From positions 1 through 33,326 of the forward strand of contig JBNGIS010016584.1 of the NCBI GenBank assembly GCA_049999725.1: a DNA stretch of 33,326 bases. Direction: 5' to 3'. Shown piece after piece: positions 1-9,436 of the stretch. Under the pieces are notes generated by a model that was not told the DNA's origin, ran no database searches, and saw only the letters and a program-made list of their open reading frames with translations. The stretch's first letter is position 1, and every line of letters begins with the position of its first letter. The stretch is from Haplomitrium mnioides. Taxonomy: Eukaryota > Marchantiophyta > Haplomitriopsida > Calobryales. A program made the translations under genes and the position numbers.

Positions 1-977
1 TTTATTCATTTTTTCAATATTATAATATATTATATTGTTGGTTATTCAAGAAGAGATTTGCAGTTTTGAAAAAACTGATTACTCAAGGATTTCAATTGAT
101 ACAAATGAAGATCTAATAAGGAATTGGGAGTCGCAAAAGGAAGTAACAAGGTCGCTTGCTATTTGCGAATCAAAAGACATAAGAATCTGTGATTTGCATT
201 GAGTATACACACAGAAAGTGGATTTCTTTTGTGAAGCAGCCTTCATCAATATCTGAAATGAATTCAGCCCTTTCTTCATCGAATGCACATCTGATTGAAG
301 ATTATTACCTGAATACATGTGTGCAACAAGCAGATTGATTCATAGATGAGGAATCAAATTGAAATTTGAAAGAGCATTTATGAGATTCGAATTGACACAT
401 TCTGAAGTTTCTTAATTCTCCACCAAATGGCATGAAACCAATTCTAGAGTGAGCGCAATGGGAAGGCAATCAAGAATCAGCTGAAATGGTGAAGAATCAA
501 ACGAGATCGAACGAGATCGAACCATTCAAGTTTCTGAAAATTTGCAGCTACAAAGAACAAAGAGTGAATATTCTTCGACGAAGCGCAAATATATTGATGT
601 TTCAAACACATTTAGAAATGAAGCATTCAATGAAGAGTTCCATTTTAGCAGTGACACAGCGCTAAATCACCATTTCAACATCGACTTATCAAAAGTTCGA
701 AAGGGTGAAACGCAAAAGTTTGAAATGGTCATCTAAAGGAGTGTTGAAACATCAACATATTGATATTTCGGCAAAAGTTTGACTCAGGATGTTTGGGTAA
801 AACTTGAAAGTTCGAAGCTGAATATTGAGTGAAGTTGAAAGAGGCAAAAATGCAATACATCTCTATTTCAACAAAAATTTATAAAATGTCAAAAGTTCGA
901 ACAGATATTTTGGGTATTTTTGAAGGTTGGAAAAGCTCAAAAGAAGATGACAAAATGTCTCTAAATCACTGTTTCAG

Positions 978-979
<2 letters not shown>
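1..979. other. Unassigned AT-rich left flank
   Basis: I recognise no gene here. The longest open frames are 60-80 codons, lack any family motif, and are what AT-rich DNA gives by chance. The stretch 540-980 uses AAGTTCGAA-like words repeatedly (near 690, 810 and 890) and has two weakly similar blocks, about 545-735 and 825-980, each containing CTAAATCAC followed by a TTTCA word. This could be an old diverged duplication. A short tandem of ACGAGATCGA lies near 500-520. It may be decayed transposon or intron-like sequence. Confidence 0.5.

Positions 980-1011
<32 letters not shown>
980..1011. repeat. (TA)n microsatellite
   Basis: About fifteen uninterrupted TA units are seen directly. Such runs are common in plant intergenic DNA and are prone to length polymorphism and to assembly error. 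Confidence 0.97.
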
Positions 1012-1012
<1 letters not shown>

Positions 1013-1776
1013 CTAAGCTCGGAGGGGAATCTACCCATATATTCGAAATTGACGTATTGGAAGGTGTTAAGAGAATGTGCTATATATATTGCTTGATGTT
1101 TATCTTGTTGAACTTATGGGACTAAACACAAGTCACTCGTGAAGCAACAATAGCCACGGTACTGAGTCGCAGCTCCGAAACTTGGGATTTATTCCCGAAC
1201 CTATTAAGTTTGCCAAAGCTACCAGATATTTGCCGAGCCTTCACTAAGTTTTTCCCGAAGCACCATATTGATCACGTGCCTTATTTGATTACCGAATCTA
1301 ACAATTCAAAGAGAAAGGATTATTTGCTTGTGAAAATCGACATATACACATCCAATCTATCATTTTTTTATTTTGAAGTCACAAACTTAAACTAAGTGTT
1401 TACATATATGATTCAAAGCAGCTGAACATACTAACATCCATGTTATGTTTTTTAGCTGGTTAAGAATCCAGAGATAAGAAAACCTCATATTGTTTGAAGT
1501 CTAAAAAAACCAAAAACTACATTATTGGATCTATAGGTGAACTACAAATAATCTACAACTACCATTCTGATTGATCAACCACATAGTTGACTCATATATT
1601 TAGATTAATACATCAAGTCAAGTATTTGTGAAACATTGAGAGCATTTATCTCTAATATTTGAATCAGATTATAGCATAAAATCATTTACAATGCATCTAT
1701 ATTTCTGTAAAACCACACCAAATTGTTCAATACTCTGTTTTTATTTTTAAAAACACAAAATTCTGATGCTCAGAAC
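1012..1776. other. Unassigned spacer left of the copia element
   Basis: AT-rich sequence without a convincing coding frame. It includes a slightly GC-richer patch (about 1130-1275) with two TTCCCGAA words near 1191 and 1251, which I cannot assign. The last bases before position 1777 form the left half of the copia target duplication, so this DNA was once continuous with the sequence after 11001. Confidence 0.5.
1772..1776. repeat. Target-site duplication, left half (copia-1)
   Basis: AGAAC directly precedes the left LTR. The 5 bp after the right LTR (11002-11006) read AGATC, a match at 4 of 5 positions. Five base pairs is the usual duplication length for copia integration. The single difference fits the element's age. 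Confidence 0.65.
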
Positions 1777-1884
1777 TGTTATCGCATGAGAACCATACGC
1801 ATACACAGTGGAGTCTCCAAGACAGATGAGTAGAATGATTAGGTTGGGACTGCTTACATGGGGTATATATATGTCCCTATAACA
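1777..1884 (-). repeat. Copia-1 3' LTR (108 bp)
   Basis: It begins TGTTAT and ends ATAACA, an exact terminal inverted hexamer containing the usual TG...CA ends. It aligns without gaps to 10894-11001. It contains GGGGTATATATATG, the LTR's TATA-like stretch. LTRs this short are at the low end for plant copia elements. Confidence 0.93.
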
Positions 1885-1893
1885 CTCCCCCTT
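1885..1893 (-). other. Polypurine tract of copia-1
   Basis: On the minus strand AAGGGGGAG lies immediately upstream of the 3' LTR start. This is where plus-strand DNA synthesis is primed. It fixes the element's orientation and the LTR boundary. Confidence 0.9.
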
Positions 1894-2405
1894 GGCTAAT
1901 TCTTCTTCTAATAATCAGCTATACTAAGGACTATATGCTATGCAAGTCCTAATCCTATTCTATGTGTGGTCTCATTAAAACCCTCCCGCTTTCTTCCGAG
2001 GGAAAGAGTGCCACCATATAATTAATAGGTGGAATAAAATGTAACGATAGTGTGTGGAGTGTGTGTAAGTAACATAATGTCAAAATTTGTTGCTTTGAGA
2101 GTAAAGCAAATTTGTGGTGTTGTTGTGCACTGTTGTTGCATTGTTGCGCCCTCTTCTTATGTCTTGAAAATCTGTCTGAAAAATTATGTCGGCCTCAAAA
2201 GCTGAGAAGTGATGTCAGCTTCTGATATAGTATGCTCCCGTCATTACATGTATGACATTCAGACAAAGTCAGGTATTTTTCAAAAGAAATGATTGTATTT
2301 GCAATCCTTTATCTTCATGACTAAAGGTCAGAGAGAGAGAATATATATAAGCAATCATTGTTTGATGTTTTGTTGTAATTCAGAGAGTCTTCATAAACCA
2401 AACCC
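1894..2405 (-). other. Copia-1 3' non-coding region
   Basis: About 510 bp separate the RNase H end from the polypurine tract. No frame with motifs is seen. Short GTTGTTG-rich stretches occur near 2110-2150, and a GAGAGA run lies at about 2331-2340. It is probably the 3' untranslated part of the element's RNA. Confidence 0.6.
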
Positions 2406-2960
2406 TTGAGTATGTGCAATGTGCAGAGCATGTGGAAGTGGTTTGGTGAAGATATCTACTATGTTATCTTTACTTGCTGTCCATTGGACATTTATTTTGT
2501 CACCGTGTTGCTCATGGGTGTAAAAGAATTTAGGAGCAATGTGTTTAATCATGTCACCCTTGATATAGCCTTGAGCAATCTGGCCAACACATGGTCAATT
2601 GTCTTCGTATATTATTGTAGGGGAATGAAGTAGAGGTTGTCCCATATTGATGTTGATATGATCAATGAGTTGTCGGAGCCAGATACATTCCCTACTAGCC
2701 TCATAAAGAGCTATAATTTTTTTATGGTTCGTCGAGGTAGTTGTAATTGTTTGTTTGGTGCTTTTCCATGAGATAGCAGTGCTTCCTTTAAGGAAGACAT
2801 ATCATATTTGAGACTTTGCGTCATCAAGATCAAATAAATATCCAACGTCGACATAACCGACAATATCATTTGTTGCATTTCTAGGGAAGAAGAGTCCCAT
2901 GTCTTTTGTACCTTTCAGGTATCTGAAAATGCATTTGAGCCCATTCTAATAGCGAATGGT
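2406..2960 (-). pseudogene. Copia-1 RNase H domain, broken
   Basis: Reading the minus strand, the copia RNase H hallmarks appear in order: STAISWKSTKQT (about 2750-2790), then ALYEASRECIWLRQL (about 2670-2715), then YEDN (about 2605-2620), and IAQGYIKGD through HEQHGDKINVQW to DIFTKPLP (about 2440-2590). The domain degrades the RNA strand of the RNA-DNA hybrid during reverse transcription. An in-frame TGA lies just before the FLKGSTAISW stretch, and a frame change separates this domain from the reverse transcriptase connection. The corresponding part of the copia fragment at 12079-12535 is clearly similar, so both belong to one group. Confidence 0.85.
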
Positions 2961-3664
2961 GGGCTAGGAGCTGTGCCTTGCAAGCATATTTACTACAAAA
3001 GATATATCAGGTCTAGTCTGATTTGCAAGGTACATGAGGGCCTCTACTGCTCATAGATATGGTTTTTCTAATCCTAGAGTTTGTTCATGTTCTTTTGGTT
3101 TTCCGAACATATCCTTGGTTGGGTCCAAAGATCTCATTTCCATTGGAGTGCTTGTTGGATGAGCATTGTCCATATTGAATTGTTTGAGAATTTTGGCCAT
3201 ATATGTGGACTAAGGGATCAAAATACCTTTAGACATATGCTCAAATTGAATGTCGAGACATAAATCAGGTTCCTCGATGTCTCGTATTTTAAATATGTCT
3301 TTCAATTTGACAATAATGCTAGCAGTTAGAGTTTTTGTGCCAAAAATATTTATGTCGTCTACATAAAGTGCAACTACGACATATTTAGAGACTTGATGTT
3401 TGATGAACAAGCATGGAGCAATGTCATCATTTGTAAAATTCAGTGTCATCATCTCTAATTTGAATCTCTAGTACCAATTTTTGCCACTTTGTTTGAGCCC
3501 ATATATCAATCTCACGACTTGGACTGCCATTTGTGTGCATGATTGATTGATTGGTAATCTAGATGCATTAATAGAATGCTTTGCCAACTTCACATCGTCA
3601 TGTGGTATACTTTGATGATGGGGAACTAAAAGTCCACTCTGTTGTTGCTCATGCAACTTGTATA
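2961..3664 (-). pseudogene. Copia-1 reverse transcriptase, C-terminal half
   Basis: One minus-strand frame, interrupted only by single stop codons, carries LIYGLKQSG (about 3480-3510), the catalytic ALYVDDINIFG box (about 3345-3375), the ...LDIQFEHMSKGIL block (about 3215-3260), LKQFNMDNAHP, and ALMYLANQTRPDISF (about 2990-3035). These match the palm, thumb and connection of copia reverse transcriptase. The two catalytic aspartates of YVDD are intact. Stops are seen at 3468-3470 (TAG inside a WY-x-RF motif where copia-2 has Gln, so one base change suffices), near 3230 (TAG) and near 3050 (TGA). It is inactive as it stands but only lightly damaged for its apparent age. Confidence 0.88.
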
Positions 3665-4220
3665 TATATAGGGCTCAAGGTCCTCTGCATCGTTCTGTGC
3701 TCAGCAAATTGGCTGGTTGGGCTAAAGGTCCTTTGAAATGTTTCCTGCTCAGCGAGTGTGCTGGTTGGACTAAAGGTCTATTGGAATGTTGCTTTCTCAG
3801 CGAGTGCGCTGGTTGGACTAAAGGTCCATTAGAATGCTGCTTGCTCAGTGAGTGCGCTAGCTGGACTAAAGGTCCATTGAAATGTTGCTTGCTCAACGAG
3901 TGCGTTGGCTAGACTAAAGGTCCATTGAAATCATTATGCAACTTGCTTTCCATCATTTGGCATTGTCTTTTCGACATGAGGACTAAAGGTCATTTCTAGA
4001 TTGGAAATGGCCCTTTATGGACATAAGGTCCTTTAATTTGTTGGCCATTGAGGACAAAAAGTCCATTCTGAATCATTGTGCCTCTGTGGACTAAAGGTCC
4101 ATTTTCATAGTGCATATTATGAGGGATAGAAGATCCAATATCAGAGTTTAGGCCATAAGAGACAAGAGGTCTAATCTCAGTATTTGGGCCATGAGAGACA
4201 AAAGGTCCATATGCATTGTG
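3665..4220 (-). repeat. In-frame Gly-Pro repeat block inside copia-1 reverse transcriptase
   Basis: Two repeat types share one core. From 3665 to about 3935 there are five to six units of exactly 48 bp, with unit starts at 3665, 3713, 3761, 3809, 3857 and 3905. The minus-strand product repeats every 16 residues around GPLVQPAHSLSKQHSN. From about 3980 to 4220 shorter units of 33-36 bp give 11-12-residue repeats such as GPLVHRGTMIQN and GPFVSHGPNTEI. All are in the same minus-strand frame as the downstream YVDD box, broken by a TAG at 3996-3998, a TGA at 3675-3677 and a stop near 3905. The block sits between the IFMKTPL motif and LIYGLKQSG, where copia enzymes normally have a short linker. Confidence 0.9.
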
Positions 4221-4259
4221 GTTGTTCTCCCCCTGAATATGACATGCCATTCTTGATAT

Positions 4260-4576
4260 GAATCTGAGAGAGGTGTCTTCATAAAAATTTGGGTATCCAA
4301 AGTGCTATATAAGTAGGTTGTGATGATGTCCATAATGTGCATAGTAAGATGATGTTGGATAGCAAATACTATCATATGTCTGTAAGTAATAATGTCCATG
4401 ACAGGTGAGTATGTGAGGTCATAGTCACGTCCAAGAATATGAGTATATCATTCGGCCACCAATCTTGCCTTATATCTTGTGACATCACCCTTTGCATTGT
4501 ATTTGCAGACAAAAATAAACCTATAATCTGTCAAATGCATGTTTGGAAGTGTTGGCATAATAGATCTGAATACTTG
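4260..4576 (-). pseudogene. Copia-1 reverse transcriptase, N-terminal half
   Basis: The minus strand encodes VFVCKYNAKGDVTRYKARLV (about 4480-4540), then RDYDLTYSPVMD, then MDIITTYLYSTLDTQIFMKT (about 4280-4340). These are the fingers/palm motifs of copia reverse transcriptase, including the first catalytic aspartate region (DIITTYLY). It lies directly downstream of the integrase tail after a stop at 4577-4579 and changes frame at least once. At about 4260 the reading frame shifts again into the Gly-Pro block. As read it cannot form a continuous enzyme. Confidence 0.85.
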
Positions 4577-6010
4577 TCATTCTATAAGAGAGTCAAGTTT
4601 CAAATTTATCGCTTTTTCCCATTGGGGCCAATCGATTCTTGATGATGGTTCTCGTACAGACAAAGGATCATGCACATCTTTGTCTACAGATTGTGATGCA
4701 GATAATGCGAATAGATCATCCATAGTGGTCTCGGATCTGTCCCATATTTGACATGTATGAGAATAGTCAATTGCTATTTCATCATTTTTTGTCGCAATGT
4801 TCAATGATGTCGATAACTTAGGCTTATTATTTGAGCCTATAGGTCTGCCACGCTTTGCTTTAGGCTGTATATCAGTGGCAGGTTTGTCAAAATTTTGAAG
4901 TCTTGCTGGTGCATTAGTAGCTTCTATATGTGATTTGGTAATGTTGGCTATATTGTTAAATGGATCGGGAATTTTAATTAATGTTTGTTGTAAATGTAGG
5001 AGTCTTCTGACTTTGGCATTGGAATGTCTGTTTCGTTGATCGAAGTCCAATGGCAAGTGTTGGTGCCATATTAAGTTGTCCTCAAGTTTGGGTTGTACAA
5101 CTTTGTCCTCTTGTGTCAAATGTGGAAAAGATTCTTCAAAGAGTTGGCAGTCTATGAATCGAGACTTAAACACATCAGAGGTTGAGGGTTCAAGATATCG
5201 GATGATAGAAGGAGATTCAAAACCAATATATATACCTTTTTGTCCTTGTGGTCCCATCTTCGTTTGATGTGGTCCTAAGATTGGGACAAGTACGAGGCAG
5301 CCAAATATGCGAAGATGTGATATATCTGTTGGGATTCCCACATCAAGTTGATGTGGGGAATTCTGATTAAATGCAGATGGTCTGAAACGCAATAGAGATC
5401 CTGCATGTATGACTGCATGTCCCCATATAGTAATGGGGAGATTTGAGTTTAGAAGTAATGGTCTTGCTATGAGTTGTATTCGCTTGATAGCAGATTCTGC
5501 AATGCCATTTTGAAAGTGTATATGTGGAACTGAATATTGTATGTCTATGCCAGTACATGTGCAAAAATCGTCAAAAGTTTGTGAAGAGAACTCTTTGGCG
5601 TTGTCCACTCTCAGATTTCTGATTGGGTAATCATAGAACTGTGCTAAGAGTTTCAAGATTTGAGACAATAGTTTTGGGAAGACCATGTTTTTGGTTGTAA
5701 GAAGAGATACTTCTTACCATTTGGGTGATGCATCAATGGTGACAAGGAAGTATCTAAATGGTCCCGAAGATGGGTGGATGGGTCCACAAACATCATCATA
5801 GATTCTCTCGAGGAATCAAGGAATCCTGATTGTTGTTTTATCGTGAGAAGGTGCAGTTCTCATTTTACCTTGTGCACATGCTAAGCATGGTGTATTCAAT
5901 GGTAGTGGATGCACGTCATGTGGTATGCCTTTGTTGTCTTTTTTGATGTGGTAAAACATGTCTCGGCTTGGATGCCCTAGGCGGTTGTGCCATGTGAGGG
6001 TTGTGGAGAC
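4577..6010 (-). pseudogene. Copia-1 integrase (zinc-binding, core and C-terminal parts)
   Basis: The zinc-binding segment (about 5870-5990) reads RLGHPSRDMFYH ... CLACAQGK, the HHCC pre-integrase motif. A TIDASPKW segment (about 5720-5745) carries the first catalytic Asp. A stop and frame break near 5700-5720 separates it from a clean 369-codon frame (4577-5686) whose residue 28 is Asp (RVDNAKEF) and residue 64 Glu (NGIAES), the exact D-35-E spacing of retroviral-type integrases. The rest of that frame is the copia C-terminal region, with a basic KAKRGRPIGSNNK patch (an AT-hook-like GRP) that probably contacts DNA. Integrase inserts the DNA copy into the chromosome. The long open frame contrasts with the broken flanks. 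Confidence 0.9.
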
Positions 6011-6015
6011 CGGTT

Positions 6016-7515
6016 TTGTGGAGACATGACATGAACATATTTTTGTGGTATACAGTCCAGGTGGTGATAGTGAGAATTACTCTCGTATGTCAAAGCCTAC
6101 TGCTATTGTACTCATGATATGGAGGACTTCAATGTTCTGAAAAGATCCGATTTGAATGTGAAAACCATTTTGTCATATATCTTGGAAATTGATGAGGTTT
6201 CTGGTTGTTGGAGGTGCATAAATTGCAGATTTGATATCCAATCTTGTTCCATTTGGAAATATAATGGTCATTGGACCATGTCCTTCTTCAATTGATTGTG
6301 GTCGGTAATTGTTGTCATAGGCCTAGAAGAAGGTTTGATCAATGAGAAGTATTTTTGGTCTTGCAAAATGGTGTGCGAAGATCTGCTGTCTACAATGCAG
6401 GTTATTTCAGATTCATTTTTCTGGTTTGGCATGGATGAATAAGTCATATGACTTTCAGGATGTATATGGTATTGTGGATATTCATCCGTGTCTGTCAATT
6501 CCAATAAGTTGCCTTGCACTTCATGATTGTGAGGTTTGGTACTATGTTGGCATAATCTCACTAAGTGCGCGGATACTCCACACATGGGCTGGGTGTGGCC
6601 ATATGTGCCACATCGAGTACATGTAGTTTGTTGCTGACGCGGATTAGACATATTCCGCCGACCTCTATGGAGTTGTCTGCCTCCTCTATTATTCCATGCA
6701 CGTTGTGAAGTGTTTTTTGGTGTCGTCGATATGTGACGGTTGGAATGTTCATCCATGTTATTGGGATTCGGAGGTCGATTGTTGGTCGGGCGGTTATAGC
6801 TCCATCTGAATTTGGGATTACCCCTCCCTCTTCCTCTAAAAGAATGTTTGTTCCTGTAGCGGAGGTAAAGACTGGTCTTTGTAAAGTGTGATTCAGGGTT
6901 TTGATGAGGAGTGGCAGACCTTAGGGGTCTTTTCTTTTCATTTTCCACGAGAAGCAGTTGATGCTTTTTAGCAAGTAGCATGTATGCTATGAGTTCATAA
7001 CATCGAGTGAATCGTATATTGCAATATTGTGATGCCAAAATGAGGTTGCTCACATGAAAAGTCGATAGAGTTTTCTCTATTTGTTCTTCATCGGTCACAG
7101 GGTGACCGCAGGTTGCTAGCTGTGAGACAATGCGAAATAGTTCGCTATTGTAGTTGACGATGGACATGTGGTCCTCAACTCGTAGGTTAATCCAATCGTG
7201 TCTCATTGCAGGGAGCGATATGCTTGTGAGATGGTTGAATCTGAGTTTCAATTCTTCCCATAGTAGATGGGGACTGTGATAGTTCAGGTATTGAAGTCTC
7301 AGGGGTTCTACTAGGTGGTGTCTAATCATGATGAGGGCTCTTGTTGCATCACATGGGGTGATGTTGTTGTCTATGTTTATGACTTCACGGATAACCTTGG
7401 ATGTTAAATAAGTCGTAGCGTCTAGTGACCAAGAACAGTAGTTGGAGCCATCCAATTTCAAAGCCTGGAATTTCAGAGATTCCACAGATGTCATTATGGA
7501 TCTGTTCTCTGTCAT
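6016..7515 (-). pseudogene. Copia-1 gag and protease
   Basis: A 415-codon minus-strand frame (6268-7515) begins MTENRSIMTS. Residues 10-170 match the copia gag (UBN2-type) fold, with W30, the LWEEL segment near 85-90 and a TLSTF segment near 149. Residues 220-295 are Arg/Gly/Asn-rich. A CCHC zinc knuckle spans Cys299-Cys312 (CTRCGTYGHTQPMC). The protease active site follows at 373-384 as CIVDSRSSHTIL, where the usual Gly or Ala after Asp-Ser is Arg. The frame ends after DMVQ. In another frame protease-like sequence continues (PMTIIFPNGT at about 6240-6270) until further stops, so there is a frameshift near 6280. Gag forms the particle and binds RNA. This is the more complete of two gag copies. 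Confidence 0.9.
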
Positions 7516-8056
7516 GCTGAGAATACTTGTGAATGAGAAGGGTGAACCAAAATTTCTAGCAAATGCAGCTGTTGGGTCAAGGCTGCAATTGTCTATACTT
7601 GGTACAGATTGGTGATCGACCTAAGTTTCGATAGATCACGGACCATGGTACCTGTTTATGTTTTCTGCTTTAAGCGGAAAAATCAAAAAACTGAAAGGAA
7701 TAACAAGAAGGAATTGACTAGTTGCGTGTCGATTGGTAAAAACACCAAGAAATGAAATAAGAAATTGATGTGGCTACTGGATGAATGAGCTGCCATGTAC
7801 TTGTATGTATCTATTGCTTCTAGTGTGCCGATAGCGTGTCCTCCTAGATCTTCCTTGTGTGTCCTTCTAGAGCTAAAGCAAAGCCTATTCCTCAATCGCT
7901 GTAGTGCCTCTCTGTAATACTGATTTTGTAATGAGAAAAAAAGGTAACAGTTGCAGGTATGGCCAGATAGGGGTTGAGCTTATAGAGGTGACATGGGTCA
8001 GCGTTTCTTGTTAGTATGATTCGCCTATAACCTCTATAAGAAGTATTTCAGAATCA
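6674..8056 (-). repeat. Tandem duplication unit 1 (gag plus leader)
   Basis: The sequence from TGTCTGCCTCC at 6674 recurs at 8057, and the leader end GAATCA at 8051-8056 recurs at 9431-9436. The repeat is 1,383 bp here and 1,380 bp in the next unit. This unit holds the N-terminal ~280 codons of the main gag frame and ~540 bp of upstream leader. Confidence 0.93.
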
Positions 8057-8877
8057 TGTCTGCCTCCTCTATTATTCCATGTGCACTGTGAAGTGTTTTC
8101 TGGTGTCATCGATATGCGACGGTTGGAATATTGATCCCTGTTATTGGGATTCAGAGGTCGATTATTGGTCGGGCAGGTATAGCTCCCTCCGAATCTGGGA
8201 TTACCCCTTCCTCTTCCTCTAAAAGAATGTTTGTTCCTGTAGCGGGGGTAAAGACTAGTCCCTATAAATTGTGATTCATGGTTTTGATGAGGAGCGGCAG
8301 ACCTTGGGGGTCTTTTCTTTTCATTTTCCACAAGAAGCAGTTGATGCTTTTCAACAAGTAGCATGTTTGCCATGAGTTCAGAGTATCAAGTGAATCGTAT
8401 ATTGCAATATTGTGATGCCAAAATGAGGTTGCTCATAAGAAAAGTCGATAGAGTTTTCTCTATTTGTTCTTCATCGGTCATAGGGTGACCGCAGGTTGCT
8501 AGCCGTGAGACAATGCGAAATAGTTCACTATTGTAGTTGACGATGGACGTGTGGTCCTCAACTCGTAGGTTAATCCAATCGTGTCTCGTTGCAGGGAGCG
8601 ATATGCTTGTGAGATGGTCGAATCTGAGTTTCAATTCTTCCCATAGTAGATGGGGGTTGTGATAGTTCAGGTATTGAAGTCTCAGGGGTTCTACTAGGTG
8701 GTGTCTAATCATGATGAGGGCTCTTGTTGCATCACATGGGGTGATGTTGTCGTCTGTGTTTATGACTTCACGGATAACCTTGGATGTTAAATAAGTCATA
8801 GCGTCTAGTGACCAAGAACAGTAGTTGGAGCTGTCCAATTTCAGAGCTTGGAATTTCAGAGATTCCATAGATGTCAT
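8011..8877 (-). pseudogene. Second, truncated gag copy of copia-1
   Basis: The minus-strand frame from 8877 reads MTSMESLKFQALKL... for 163 codons and stops at 8386. A second frame (8011-8373) continues the same gag, including the RGRGRGNP stretch. Compared with the complete copy, the first start codon has become AGG near 8898, a stop/frameshift lies at about 8380, and the zinc knuckle is missing because the duplication ends before it. The last ~15 codons (from HDSEILL) are created at the duplication junction by reading into leader sequence. It is not expected to make a working gag. Confidence 0.9.
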
Positions 8878-9436
8878 TATGGATCTGTTCTCTGTCCTGC
8901 TAAGAATACTTGTGACTGAGAAAGGTGAACCAGAATTTCTAGCAAATGCAACTGCTGGGTCAAGGCTGCGATTGTTTGTACTTGGTACAGATTGGTGATC
9001 GACCTAAGTTTCGATAGATCACGGACCTTGGTACCTGTTTATGTTTTTTGCTTTAAGCGGAAAAATCAAAAAACTAAAATGAAGGAAAGAATTGACTAGT
9101 TGCATGTCGATCGGTAAAAACACCGAGAAATGAAATAAGAAATTCATGTGGCTACTAGATGAAGGAGCTGCCTTGTATTTGTATGTATCTATTGCTTATG
9201 GTGTGCCGGTAGCGTGTCCTCCTAGATCTTCCTTGTGTGTCCTCCCAGAGCTAAAACAAAGCATAGTCCTCAATCGTTGTAGTGCCTCTCTGCAATATTA
9301 ATTCTGTAATGCGAAAAAAAAAGGTAACAGTTGTAGGTATGGCCAGATAGGGGTTGAGCTTATAGAGGTGATAGGGGTCAGCGTTTCTTGTTAGTATGAT
9401 TTGCTTGTAACCTCTATCAGAAGTAGTTTAGAATCA
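8057..9436 (-). repeat. Tandem duplication unit 2 (gag plus leader)
   Basis: It aligns end to end with 6674-8056 with only scattered substitutions, many of them C/T or G/A, and a few small indels. In the gag part, 13 of 163 aligned residues differ by my count. It lies upstream of unit 1 in the direction of transcription. Confidence 0.93.

Noticed and set aside
1-1776. Possible host exons in the left flank
   Set aside because: Frames are short, lack splice-supported continuity and show no recognisable domain.
3658-3912. 84-codon plus-strand Cys/Trp-rich repeat protein
   Set aside because: It is the antisense reading of the 48-bp repeat block, whose minus-strand frame is in register with reverse transcriptase.
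3660-4230. Regularly spaced repeats considered as a CRISPR-like array
   Set aside because: The repeats are head-to-tail without unique spacers, are degenerate, and code within a plant retrotransposon.
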